The translations under genes and the position numbers were made by a program. From Risungbinella massiliensis (GTDB lineage: Bacteria > Bacillota > Bacilli > Thermoactinomycetales > Thermoactinomycetaceae), in contig NZ_LN812103.1 in assembly GCF_000942395.1 (NCBI RefSeq), positions 873,394 through 937,393 on the forward strand: a DNA stretch of 64,000 nt, given 5' to 3'. Numbering within the stretch: position 1 is the stretch's first letter; each line of letters begins with the position of its first letter. Shown here one piece after another: positions 19,308 to 27,237 of this stretch. The notes beneath the pieces are model-generated. The model saw only the letters and a list, made by a program, of their open reading frames with translations, was not told the DNA's origin and ran no database searches.

Positions 19308-20882
19308 ATGCAATTAGAAGGGAAGAAACTGGGGGGGCGCTACGAGATTATCAGCCGTTTAGGCGGCGGTGGTATGGCAGTCGTATACAAAGCACTAGAC
19401 CATAGTTTGGGACGATACGTAGCGTTAAAAATTCTCAGTGAGTCCCTCAGCAATGATAACGAGTTTGTTCGTCGGTTTAGTCGGGAAGCACAAGCAGCTG
19501 CAAGTCTCTCTCATCCAAACGTAGTCAATGTCTATGATGTTGGGAAAGATGGCTATACTTACTATATTGTAATGGAGATCGTAGAAGGTCCTACTCTAAA
19601 GCAATATATTCAACAAAAAGGGGTAGTTCCTACTGATGAAGCAGCGCTGATTGCGATTCGGATCTGCGATGGCCTTGCCCATGCTCATGAGAATCAAATT
19701 ATTCACCGTGATATCAAACCCCACAATATTTTATTAGACCAAAAAGGCGGTCGGGTGAAAGTAACCGACTTCGGGATTGCACGGGCGGCGAGCTCTTCGA
19801 CCATTACCCAAAAAGGTGCTGTCATGGGGTCTGTACACTATTTCTCCCCAGAACAAGCACGTGGTGGGTTAACTGGAGAGAAATCGGACATCTACTCCCT
19901 TGGGATCGTGATGTACGAAATGCTTACTGGTCAATTACCGTTTGACGGAGATCAAGCGATTAGTATTGCTCTGATGCACCTGCAAAATCCGGTTACGGAC
20001 CCACGCCAGATCAATCCAAATATTCCAGATAACTTTGCCAAGATCTTGTTACGGGCACTCGAGAAAGATCCGGAAATGCGCTACACCTCGGTACGGGCGA
20101 TGATGAAAGATATCCAAAGTGCACTGCGAATGCTTCCACGCAATCAAGCGGTAAATACGGATGATCTTTTTATGACTGTTCCGATGTTGGATGAGGATGA
20201 TACCTCATACTCTCCACAACCAACTCCTAATACTTCTGGATCTGCGAGTGCTGCGGCAAGTGAAGAACGTTCTTCATTTCCATCCAAAGAGGCAGATCCT
20301 TGGAACCAACGTAACCAAGCTCCACCACGCCATTTCCAGACCCCGCCAAGTCGTTCGAATGGAGGGGCAAGCAGTTTTCCGGAAGACTCGAAGGATTTGA
20401 CTATTTTCCAAAAAACTGCGATCTGGTTTGACAATGCCCAAGAAAAGCTATCTGTATGGCAGAAGATCCTATTCGGTGCCATCACAGTAGTTCTTATTCT
20501 TGGTCTTACCGTATTTGGTTTTGATAAATTGATGGGATTGTTCTCTGGCTCTGATGATGCTCCAGAGACATCGACCAAGCCGAAGACGGAGCAGACCACT
20601 GGTCAGAAGGAAGAGGACGCGGAAATGGTTCCGGTAAAGAACTATGTTGGAGAGTGGCAATCCAGAGTGGAAAATTATGCGTCTGGATCTCTAGAGGAGA
20701 ATGGTTATAAGATTTTAGTCTCCAATAGTCTTTGTTACAACAAAGATTTAACAGGATCAGGGCTTGCAGAAGGAAAAATTGTAGCCCAAATACCAGAAGC
20801 AAATTCCCAGATAAAAAAAGGGGATACGGTGAAGGTATGGGTATATGTTAATAAGTCTACTTGTAACAAAGCACCTCAATAA
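19308..20882 (+). CDS. prkC: Membrane Ser/Thr protein kinase with a single PASTA domain
   Basis: The 524-residue protein has an intracellular Hanks-type kinase domain (about 10-275): the glycine loop at 18-23, Lys41, HRDIKPHN with catalytic Asp135, and DFG at 154-156. A proline- and serine-rich linker follows, then one membrane helix (about 387-408) and one extracellular PASTA repeat (about 440-517). B. subtilis PrkC is about 648 residues with three PASTA repeats, so the outer part here is much shorter. PASTA domains bind muropeptides and beta-lactams, and PrkC triggers spore germination by muropeptides in B. subtilis. Two Cys in the outer domain might form a disulfide. Confidence 0.94.
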   Translation: MQLEGKKLGGRYEIISRLGGGGMAVVYKALDHSLGRYVALKILSESLSNDNEFVRRFSREAQAAASLSHPNVVNVYDVGKDGYTYYIVMEIVEGPTLKQYIQQKGVVPTDEAALIAIRICDGLAHAHENQIIHRDIKPHNILLDQKGGRVKVTDFGIARAASSSTITQKGAVMGSVHYFSPEQARGGLTGEKSDIYSLGIVMYEMLTGQLPFDGDQAISIALMHLQNPVTDPRQINPNIPDNFAKILLRALEKDPEMRYTSVRAMMKDIQSALRMLPRNQAVNTDDLFMTVPMLDEDDTSYSPQPTPNTSGSASAAASEERSSFPSKEADPWNQRNQAPPRHFQTPPSRSNGGASSFPEDSKDLTIFQKTAIWFDNAQEKLSVWQKILFGAITVVLILGLTVFGFDKLMGLFSGSDDAPETSTKPKTEQTTGQKEEDAEMVPVKNYVGEWQSRVENYASGSLEENGYKILVSNSLCYNKDLTGSGLAEGKIVAQIPEANSQIKKGDTVKVWVYVNKSTCNKAPQ

Positions 20883-20892
20883 TGCATTTCCC

Positions 20893-20920
20893 ACCGCCGT
20901 CTATATTGGACGGCGGTTTA
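20893..20920 (+). terminator. Hairpin after prkC
   Basis: An ACCGCCGTC / GACGGCGGT stem with a 7-base loop is followed by only TTA. It is a plausible terminator or attenuator between prkC and rsgA. Confidence 0.55.
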
Positions 20921-20972
20921 TCTGCATCTATACTACCAAAAAATAGCTAATCTGAGAAAAGCGAGGGATGTT

Positions 20973-21863
20973 ATGCCGTCCGGGCAAATTGTTCGAGCAT
21001 TAAGTGGATTTTATTATGTAACATTAGAATCAGGCGAAGTTGTGGAGTGTAAGGCTCGTGGAGTTTTTAAATTTGAAAAGAAAAAGACCAAACCTCTGGT
21101 TGGGGATTATGTGGAGATTGAGATCGATCAAGCAGGGAAAGGCTGGATTTATCAGGTAAAAAAACGTACCACAGAGCTAATTCGTCCCGCAATCGCTAAT
21201 GTAGATCAGGCGATTATTGTCTGTGCCCTGCGAGAGCCAGACTTCCAACAGATGCCACTGGATCGCTTATTAGTCCATGCTGAAAGAGAAAACCTACGGA
21301 TCGTCATCTGTCTAACAAAATCAGATTTGGTGGAAGATGATACCGAGATTCGAGAAATCCGTCATACATATGAGCAAGCAGGGTATGTAGTATTAGAGAC
21401 TAGCTCCAAGCGACCATCGGGAATAGATTTGGTAGCCAAAGAACTGCAAGGGAGAATCTCTGTCTTTGCTGGTCAGTCTGGTGTAGGAAAGTCGACGCTG
21501 TTGAATCAGATTATGCCAGATCAAGATCTAGAAACCGGAGAAGTGAGCCGCAAGATCGGACGTGGGAAGCATACCACTCGTACAGTAGAGTTAATCCCAT
21601 TACCTGATGGTGGTCAAGTAGCAGATACACCAGGATTCTCGCAACTTTCGTTTGATGGGATGGAACCTGAGGAACTAAGTGATCTGTTTGCCGATTTTCG
21701 ACCTTATCAACATGATTGTCGTTTTCGAGGTTGTCTCCATCGCAAAGAGCCCGGATGTGCCGTGAAGGAAGCGGTAAAAGATAGCAAGATTACTCAGACG
21801 CGTTACCATCACTACCTTTTGTTTTTAGAAGAAATAGAACAATGGCAGCAAAGGAGATACTAA
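20973..21863 (+). CDS. rsgA: Ribosome small-subunit biogenesis GTPase RsgA
   Basis: The 296-residue circularly permuted GTPase helps mature the 30S subunit. An N-terminal OB fold is followed by the permuted GTP motifs: TKSD (G4) comes before GQSGVGKSTL (G1), then DTPGFSQL (G3). The C-terminal zinc-binding region is DCRFRGCLHRKEPGC. In B. subtilis the same gene (cpgA/yloQ) lies directly after prkC, and RsgA is a PrkC substrate. rpe begins one base after its stop. Confidence 0.95.
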   Translation: MPSGQIVRALSGFYYVTLESGEVVECKARGVFKFEKKKTKPLVGDYVEIEIDQAGKGWIYQVKKRTTELIRPAIANVDQAIIVCALREPDFQQMPLDRLLVHAERENLRIVICLTKSDLVEDDTEIREIRHTYEQAGYVVLETSSKRPSGIDLVAKELQGRISVFAGQSGVGKSTLLNQIMPDQDLETGEVSRKIGRGKHTTRTVELIPLPDGGQVADTPGFSQLSFDGMEPEELSDLFADFRPYQHDCRFRGCLHRKEPGCAVKEAVKDSKITQTRYHHYLLFLEEIEQWQQRRY

Positions 21864-21864
21864 T

Positions 21865-22545
21865 ATGATTCAAATCGCACCATCACTCCTCGCAGCAAAC
21901 TTTGCTCGACTTCAAGAAGAAGTAGTGGAGATCGAACAAGCAGGAGCTGATTTATTACATCTAGACGTGATGGACGGAAGGTTTGTGCCCAATATTTCGT
22001 TTGGTCCCCTTGTAATTGACGCGATCCGTCCGCATACGAAACTACCGTTTGATGTTCATTTGATGATCGAAGAGCCGGAGAAATATATTGGCGATTTTCA
22101 TAAAGCAGGAGCAAATTCTATCTCTGTCCATCAAGAAGCATGTCGTCATTTACATCGGACGATCTATCAGATCAAAGAATTGGGGATTCGTGCTGGTGTA
22201 GTGTTAAATCCATCGACTTCAATTGAAACGATTCGACCTGTTCTAACTGACCTTGATTATGTCTTAATTATGACGATCAATCCGGGGTTTGGTGGTCAAA
22301 AACTTATCCCCTCGATGCTACAAAAGATTACAAGCTTTGCCCATATGATTCAAGAAGCAGGTCAAAATATCAAGATTCAAGTAGATGGTGGAGTAAACAC
22401 CCATACAGTAGCAGAAGTAGCGAGATCAGGGGCGACAAATTTGGTAGCGGGGTCTGCTGTTTTTGGCCGTGAAGACCGAGCTGCTGCGATTTCAGAATTA
22501 CGAGCTGCTGCTGAAACAGGATACAAGAAGAGGCTAGTGAAATGA
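21865..22545 (+). CDS. rpe: Ribulose-phosphate 3-epimerase
   Basis: The 226-residue TIM-barrel enzyme interconverts ribulose-5-phosphate and xylulose-5-phosphate in the pentose phosphate pathway. Motifs are IAPSLLAANF, HLDVMDGRFVPNISFG with metal and catalytic residues, HLMIEEPEKYI, INPGFGGQ and VDGGVN. ATG 21865 has GGAG upstream. The stop overlaps the thiT start as ATGA, so rsgA, rpe and thiT are tightly coupled. Confidence 0.95.
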   Translation: MIQIAPSLLAANFARLQEEVVEIEQAGADLLHLDVMDGRFVPNISFGPLVIDAIRPHTKLPFDVHLMIEEPEKYIGDFHKAGANSISVHQEACRHLHRTIYQIKELGIRAGVVLNPSTSIETIRPVLTDLDYVLIMTINPGFGGQKLIPSMLQKITSFAHMIQEAGQNIKIQVDGGVNTHTVAEVARSGATNLVAGSAVFGREDRAAAISELRAAAETGYKKRLVK

Positions 22546-23111
22546 ACACTTCTACTAGATTGATTACCTTTTTAGAAGTGGCGATTTTTGCAGCTATTGC
22601 GGTCGTGTTTAATGAATTTATTAGTCCTTTTCAAATCTGGCCCAATGGGGGCAGTATCACCTTAGTGATGATCCCCATTGCCCTCATTGCTTTTCGTAGA
22701 GGATTGGTAGCTGGGATTTTAACTGGTCTGATCATGGGACTAGTTTTAACCATTATGCCTAGTGCTTTTCGAGTCAACCCGATCCAAGTACTACTAGATT
22801 ATCCGTTGGCTTTTGCCTCATTGGGGGTAGCTGGATGGGTTCATCTCACAAAATACTCCAATCCGTCCCAAAGAGCTCTGTGGGCAGGAATCGGGCTGCT
22901 TACAGCGGGTATTTTACGTTTTGTTATGCATTATTTATCTGGCGTTATTTTCTTTGCGGAATTTGCTCCCGAAGGACAATCGGTCTACTTATATTCTCTC
23001 TTCTATAATGCCACTTATATTTTGCCAGAGATAATATTGGCGACGATCGTTTTGGCCATTTTACTTTACTCTGCACCTCAACTTATTCAACCAAACTATC
23101 AGAGAAGATAG
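22542..23111 (+). CDS. thiT: Thiamine-specific ECF transporter S component
   Basis: The 189-residue membrane protein has about six helices and the ThiT fingerprint: GGSITLVMIPIALIAFRRG, then VNPIQVLLDYPLAF, and an aromatic-rich end segment. ThiT captures thiamine and works with a shared EcfAA'T energising module, which is not in this window. It overlaps rpe by four bases. There is no TPP riboswitch before it, unlike many stand-alone thiT genes. The next gene, thiN, turns imported thiamine into the cofactor. Confidence 0.88.
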   Translation: MNTSTRLITFLEVAIFAAIAVVFNEFISPFQIWPNGGSITLVMIPIALIAFRRGLVAGILTGLIMGLVLTIMPSAFRVNPIQVLLDYPLAFASLGVAGWVHLTKYSNPSQRALWAGIGLLTAGILRFVMHYLSGVIFFAEFAPEGQSVYLYSLFYNATYILPEIILATIVLAILLYSAPQLIQPNYQRR

Positions 23112-23128
23112 AGAGCTAATTACTTTAC

Positions 23129-23189
23129 AAATCTGGATCTCTTGTTGACGTTGCTATTGACGTAGTCACTCCTTAGATCCAGATTTTTG
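23129..23189 (+). terminator. Long-loop terminator after thiT
   Basis: A perfect 12-bp stem, AAATCTGGATCT / AGATCCAGATTT, is followed by TTT. The 34-base loop holds TTGACGT twice. It separates thiT from thiN. Confidence 0.7.
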
Positions 23190-23232
23190 TGTTTAGGGTT
23201 ATGGATTAGGAATGTCAGAAAGGCAGTGAATC

Positions 23233-23907
23233 ATGAATCATACCGAGCGAACGATTATTGTTGCGGGTGGAGAACTAGATCGCCAGTCGCTACTAGAGAT
23301 ATATCAAGAGGATGATTTGCTCCTTGCAGCTGATGCAGGAGTACTCTCTTTGTTGGAGATCGGGCTGATCCCCGATATTGCCATTGGTGATTTTGATACA
23401 ACAGGGAAAGAAAGCTTCTCGAAATGGCAGGAGTTAGGAATTCATATACAAGTTTTATCACCGGAAAAGAACGAGACAGATACACATGCAGCTCTCGAAT
23501 ATGCAATTCGTCAAGGTGCCAAAGAAGTGGCGTTGTTTGGAACGCTTGGCGGGGCTAGATTTGACCATGCGATCGCCAATGTCCAACTATTGGAATGGTG
23601 TTTAGAGAAAGGGGTAAAAGTGGTAATCTATCATCCGCACAATCGGTTACGACTCATTCAAGGACCAGAGAATGTGGAGATTGCCAAGACAAGCTATCAG
23701 TATCTCTCATTGCTCCCGATCAGCAAAGATGTTCGAGGAATTCATACAAGGGGACTATCTTATCCTCTCCATAACGGACACCTAATGCGTGGCTATACTT
23801 TAGGAATTAGCAATGAATGGGCAGAGCCTATCGCAACCATCTCTATTCAAGAGGGAATTTGTCTCATATGTGAATCGGATGATGGAAAAAATGTTTCGCT
23901 GTTCTAG
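23233..23907 (+). CDS. thiN: Thiamine pyrophosphokinase
   Basis: The 224-residue enzyme transfers pyrophosphate from ATP to thiamine, giving TPP. Motifs are IIVAGGELDR at the start, LAADAGVLSLLEIGLIPD, IGDFDT, the EKNETDTHAALEYA segment with acidic metal ligands, and LGGARFDHAIANV. B. subtilis ThiN (YloS) is of similar length and lies at the same place. The terminator upstream suggests it has its own promoter, although I could not identify one. Confidence 0.94.
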   Translation: MNHTERTIIVAGGELDRQSLLEIYQEDDLLLAADAGVLSLLEIGLIPDIAIGDFDTTGKESFSKWQELGIHIQVLSPEKNETDTHAALEYAIRQGAKEVALFGTLGGARFDHAIANVQLLEWCLEKGVKVVIYHPHNRLRLIQGPENVEIAKTSYQYLSLLPISKDVRGIHTRGLSYPLHNGHLMRGYTLGISNEWAEPIATISIQEGICLICESDDGKNVSLF

Positions 23908-23982
23908 GTACAAGTAGGAAACTATAGAATATAAATAACAAAGGGGAGGATCAGGTACCTCGTAGACTAAGGAGGAGAACTA

Positions 23983-24069
23983 GTGAAATTCTATACGTTG
24001 AAATTGCCTAAGTTTTTAGGTGGTGTGGTCAAAGTATTTTTAAATATGTTTCAAAAGAAAGATATTTAA
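23983..24069 (+). CDS. spoVM: Stage V sporulation protein M, membrane-curvature peptide
   Basis: A 28-residue peptide starting with GTG reads MKFYTLKLPKFLGGVVKVFL and then NMFQKKDI. B. subtilis SpoVM (26 residues) shares MKFYT-KLPKFLGG at the N-terminus, including the Pro needed for its shape. The peptide is an amphipathic helix that marks the convex forespore membrane and recruits SpoIVA for coat assembly. AAGGAGGAG lies just before the start. The place between thiN and rpmB is the same as in B. subtilis. Confidence 0.95.
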   Translation: MKFYTLKLPKFLGGVVKVFLNMFQKKDI

Positions 24070-24074
24070 ATAAG

Positions 24075-24099
24075 GGCACCTATTTGATGGTGCTTTTTT
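24075..24099 (+). terminator. spoVM terminator
   Basis: A GGCACC / GGTGC hairpin with an 8-base loop is followed by six T, just after the spoVM stop. Confidence 0.8.
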
Positions 24100-24175
24100 G
24101 TTTTGAGCAAAAAGAGTTCCGGATCAGGAGTACATATTGATAGAAATTACTTGTATAGAACGTAGTCCTACCATA

Positions 24176-24206
24176 AAAAAACTTGGTTTTGATCAACCAA
24201 GTTTTT
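24176..24206. terminator. Bidirectional terminator
   Basis: A perfect AAAAACTTGGTT / AACCAAGTTTTT stem with a 6-base loop overlaps the stop codon of the small reverse gene at 24193. The flanking A and T runs allow function on both strands. Confidence 0.75.
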
Positions 24207-24423
24207 GACGGTATTGATAAACATACACTTTGTCAGTGAAATAACTAATAAAGAAGCCGATTATGAGAGGAAGCACAGAGCTAGATGTAATGAAATAGTT
24301 CTGTGAATGGTATTGATGATAGAACATAAGCCAAGAAATAGTAAAGGTATGACCTATTAGATACAACAGACTTGTTATGAAAGCAAATGTTGTGAAGTAA
24401 ATGGAAAATCTCTTGAAATTCAT
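24193..24423 (-). CDS. Small membrane protein of unknown function
   Basis: The 76-residue protein starts MNFKRFSIYFTTFAFITSLL and appears to have two membrane helices (about 8-30 and 45-63) with a short basic tail. I do not recognise a family. Support for a real gene comes from an AGGTG ribosome-binding site six bases before the ATG and a terminator at its 3' end. It lies between spoVM and rpmB and is read in the same direction as rpmB. It is more AT-rich than the neighbouring housekeeping genes. Confidence 0.5.
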   Translation of the reverse strand: MNFKRFSIYFTTFAFITSLLYLIGHTFTISWLMFYHQYHSQNYFITSSSVLPLIIGFFISYFTDKVYVYQYRQKLG

Positions 24424-24523
24424 TTAAACACCTACTTGAGTACATGATGGTATTGATCTGATATTTATATACTATATAATTTATATAATTTTCTCTACTT
24501 TGGCTAAAAAAAAGAACCCGCAA

Positions 24524-24712
24524 TTACACGCGGGTTACTTTTCCGGACTTCAGAGCACGTGTGCTGACGTAAACACGTTTTGGTTTACCATCCACCATGA
24601 TACGTACTTTTTGTACGTTCGCGCCCCATTTTTTACGGGATTTACGGTTCGAGTGGCTAACTTTATTTCCAGTGGAACCTTGCTTTCCAGTTATAAAGCA
24701 ACGACGGGCCAT
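24524..24712 (-). CDS. rpmB: 50S ribosomal protein L28
   Basis: The 62-residue basic protein reads [22 protein letters not shown] and ends in a lysine- and arginine-rich tail with [14 protein letters not shown]. The ATG at 24712 has a strong AGGAGG upstream. The open frame runs 17 codons further upstream, but those residues are not part of L28. The Cys at residue 5 is retained, but the other Cys of the zinc-type L28 are absent. It is read opposite to yloU-fakA as in B. subtilis. Confidence 0.95.
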   Translation of the reverse strand: MARRCFITGKQGSTGNKVSHSNRKSRKKWGANVQKVRIMVDGKPKRVYVSTRALKSGKVTRV

Positions 24713-24874
24713 ATATAGCACCTCCTGGCATTGCATTCTCACGTTCAAGTCACTAAGTGACACCCAAGTATTTTAGCACAATAGGGCAAAAACAAGCAAG
24801 AAGAAAGGAAAAAGCATTCTGGGGATAAATATGGAAGTAGCTAATTTCACCAGAAAGGTACGGTGCCCTCTTTT

Positions 24875-24902
24875 TTGATTGTATTTTCCTTATTGTTATA
24901 AT
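24875..24902 (+). promoter_or_regulatory. Promoter of the Crp/Fnr-type gene
   Basis: TTGATT (24875-24880) and TATAAT (24897-24902) are 16 bases apart, about 60 bases before the start codon at 24960. Confidence 0.5.
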
Positions 24903-24959
24903 GAACAAGCATAGGTCTTTTCGAGATCAGAACCTCATTTTTTAAGAAACAAGGGGACT

Positions 24960-25469
24960 ATGATGATACTACACAAAGGAGATACCCTATTTCGCCAAGG
25001 GGAGACAGGACCGCTTTATGAGCTGAAAAGCGGGCTATTGAAAATTGTACGTATTCATGAAGATGGAAGACCAACTTTAGTCAATATTATCGTGCCGAAA
25101 GAGATGATCCCGCACCATTCATTAATTTCTCCCAATCCGTACTATGGTAGTGCGATTGCCCTGATGACAAGTGAGGTGGAGGTCATACCTTCAAATCAGT
25201 GGTATCACAAGTTGGAACAGGATCCTTTTTTGTGCCGCGAGATCGCTCTACAGCTACAAGAGAAACTAAGGATGATGCAACAACGGATTGACCAATTAAC
25301 CGAAGTTTCTCCTGCTGACAAGTTACGTAAGCTCCAAAGCTGGTTTCATTCCTATATAGCACCTGCATCGTTAACTGACATACTCACACAGGATGAAATA
25401 GGTCAATTCATCGGTCTTCGCCGTGAAACAGTGAATAGATTATTGCGTGCGGAGGTTATCTCTAAGTAG
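24960..25469 (+). CDS. Short Crp/Fnr-family regulator
   Basis: The 169-residue protein has a cyclic-nucleotide-binding-type beta barrel (about 4-85: KGDTLFRQGETG and LYELKSGLLKIVRIHEDGR), a dimerisation helix (about 90-115) and a C-terminal helix-turn-helix, LTQDEIGQFIGLRRETVNRLLR. It ends six residues after the recognition helix, so the wing is missing. The N-terminus is also shorter than in the usual about 230-residue family members. Only one Cys is present, so an Fnr-type iron-sulfur cluster bound by this protein alone is unlikely. It converges with hmp, 11 bases apart, and an Fnr/Crp-type site sits in the hmp promoter. A functional link is likely but unproven. Confidence 0.8.
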   Translation: MMILHKGDTLFRQGETGPLYELKSGLLKIVRIHEDGRPTLVNIIVPKEMIPHHSLISPNPYYGSAIALMTSEVEVIPSNQWYHKLEQDPFLCREIALQLQEKLRMMQQRIDQLTEVSPADKLRKLQSWFHSYIAPASLTDILTQDEIGQFIGLRRETVNRLLRAEVISK

Positions 25470-25480
25470 ATTTACATGGG

Positions 25481-26737
25481 CTAATTGGTGACTTTTTCCA
25501 AAGGGGTTGTCGAATCAGACTCCAGACTACCAGACGGACCGAAAAATTCGTAATGAATATCTTCCACTGGGATATTCATCGTTTTTAATGCATTATACAG
25601 CATTCTCATGAATGGAATGGGACCGCAAAAATAAAAGCTAGCCTCTTTTGTTGGAATGATAGTTTGTAACCAAGGTAGATCAATATATCCTTCTTTATGA
25701 AAAGCTTTGGTCGCTCTATCATGATTTGTTGGCGTTTGGTAGCACCAATAAACACTGACCTGTTGATATTTGGTGGCTATCTTTTCAACATGCTCTCTCA
25801 TTGCGTGCGCCTTTCCGTTTTGAGCAGCATGAATGAATGTTACAGGGCGTGATGGATTCGTTTCTACTAATGTATTTAGCATACTGATCATGGGCGTCAG
25901 TCCAACCCCGCCACTTAGCAATACCACTGGACGAGAGTCTTGTTGATCCAAGACGAAATCGCCTGCAGGTGCTGAGAGCAAGAGAACATCGCCTTCTTTG
26001 ATTTGATTGTGCAGATAGTTTGATACTCTACCGGCTGGTACGGATCCTGCTGCTCCATCTTCTCGTTTTATGGTAATTCGGTAATAGGATTTTCCTGGAG
26101 CATCGGAAAGACTGTATTGACGAATATGTGTGTACGTATCCTCTGGAATATCGACTTTTAAGCTGATATATTGCCCAGGTTCAAAGGAGGCTATTGCTTT
26201 TCCATCGTTTGGAACTAAATAAAAGGAAGTGATTACGTCACTCTCTTTTACTTTCTTCTGTATTCGAAATTTCCTAAAACCAATCCAACCACCAATCTTT
26301 CGCTCTGTTTGTTCATATAATTCGGCTTCTACGTCGATAAATGCATCTGCTATTACACCATAGGCTTCCTCCCAAGCTTGCAGGATTTCCACTGTGGCGG
26401 CACTACCAAGTACGTCTTTGATCGCAGCCAGTAGATTTTCTCCTACAATTGGATAATGTTCCGGTTTTATTCCTAGGCTACGATGTTTGTGGGCAATCTG
26501 CTTGACTACTGGTAGGATACTCTCCAACTTGTCAATATTCTTCGCTGCAGCATATACTGCATTGGCTAGTGCAGTCTGTTGGCGACCCTGTTTTTGATTG
26601 GCATGATTAAATATATTTAGTAATTCTGGATGGTTAGCAAATAGCATTTGGTAAAAACGCGTTGTGATTGCTGTTCCGTGTATTTCTAAAACGGGTACCG
26701 TAGATTTGATAATTTGAATCGTTTTTTCACTAAGCAT
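25481..26737 (-). CDS. hmp: Flavohaemoglobin, nitric oxide dioxygenase
   Basis: The 418-residue protein converts NO to nitrate using O2 and NAD(P)H. The globin domain (about 1-140) has IKSTVPVLEIHG and the haem-ligand region HKHRSLGIKPEHYPIVG. The FAD domain carries RQYSLSD, and the NAD domain carries LSGGVGLTPMISML and FYFCGP. It is close to B. subtilis Hmp (399 residues) with about 20 extra residues. ATG 26737 is chosen since AGGAAGCGGGG precedes it and it gives the standard MLSEKTIQIIKSTVPV start. The frame is open to 26815, but that extension crosses the promoter and Fnr site. Confidence 0.95.
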   Translation of the reverse strand: MLSEKTIQIIKSTVPVLEIHGTAITTRFYQMLFANHPELLNIFNHANQKQGRQQTALANAVYAAAKNIDKLESILPVVKQIAHKHRSLGIKPEHYPIVGENLLAAIKDVLGSAATVEILQAWEEAYGVIADAFIDVEAELYEQTERKIGGWIGFRKFRIQKKVKESDVITSFYLVPNDGKAIASFEPGQYISLKVDIPEDTYTHIRQYSLSDAPGKSYYRITIKREDGAAGSVPAGRVSNYLHNQIKEGDVLLLSAPAGDFVLDQQDSRPVVLLSGGVGLTPMISMLNTLVETNPSRPVTFIHAAQNGKAHAMREHVEKIATKYQQVSVYWCYQTPTNHDRATKAFHKEGYIDLPWLQTIIPTKEASFYFCGPIPFMRMLYNALKTMNIPVEDIHYEFFGPSGSLESDSTTPLEKVTN

Positions 26738-26773
26738 GCTGATTACCCCGCTTCCTATTTTCAATACAATTTC

Positions 26774-26816
26774 AGTATATGCGAAAAAAATGGGTGTCAT
26801 TGTGATTTGAATCACA
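26774..26816 (-). promoter_or_regulatory. hmp promoter with Fnr/Crp-type site
   Basis: TGTGATTTGAATCACA at 26801-26816 is a perfect TGTGA-N6-TCACA palindrome. On the reverse strand the next -10 like hexamer is TATACT (26779-26774). With a start point near 26767 the palindrome is centred at about -41.5, the classical position for Fnr/Crp activators. No good -35 hexamer is present, as expected for an activated promoter. Confidence 0.7.
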
Positions 26817-26906
26817 ATCTAAAATGATTTTTTATATGGAGTCAATATAATGAAAAGAGCTGTTTATACTTAATTGTAAGACAAATTAAGAGTCATGTTA
26901 GATTGA

Positions 26907-26920
26907 TTGATTTTAATCAA
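26907..26920. promoter_or_regulatory. Second Fnr-like palindrome TTGAT-N4-ATCAA
   Basis: TTGATTTTAATCAA fits the E. coli FNR consensus exactly. It lies about 140 bases upstream of the presumed hmp start point and about 320 bases before the lipoprotein gene, so its target is unclear. Chance occurrence in AT-rich DNA is possible. Confidence 0.35.
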
Positions 26921-27237
26921 AATTCAAGGTTTCAAGTGCAATTTATCACAAAATAGCTTAGTAATATGAACTTTCGACTAAAAGCCTAGGGGTATCTAAT
27001 CCCTAGGCTAAGTATATGAACCAAAAAAAAACTAAGTAAATAGTAGATCCCATTTATCGACATTGGAAAAATTGCTTGTCCAACAAAGTATCAATAAGAT
27101 TGCCCTGACACTAGCATTATACTTGTTTGAAGAAATAACATTTCTTAGATTATTGCTTAAAAATTCTTTATAGAAAAATGCAACAAAATCACTCTGATAT
27201 ACGTCTAAAAAATAAAGAAGAAAAAAGGGGAGATCTT
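26921..27237. other. Intergenic region with an unexplained palindrome
   Basis: A perfect 9-bp stem, AGCCTAGGG / CCCTAGGCT with a 9-base loop, lies at 26983-27009 without a T run. It is flanked by two similar segments (TTAGTAATATGAAC and TAAGTATATGAAC). The rest is AT-rich and presumably holds the promoter of the lipoprotein gene. No protein-coding frame is convincing. Confidence 0.45.

Noticed and set aside
22400-23240. TPP riboswitch for thiT/thiN
   Set aside because: No THI-box-like conserved segments were seen before either gene; thiT overlaps rpe directly.
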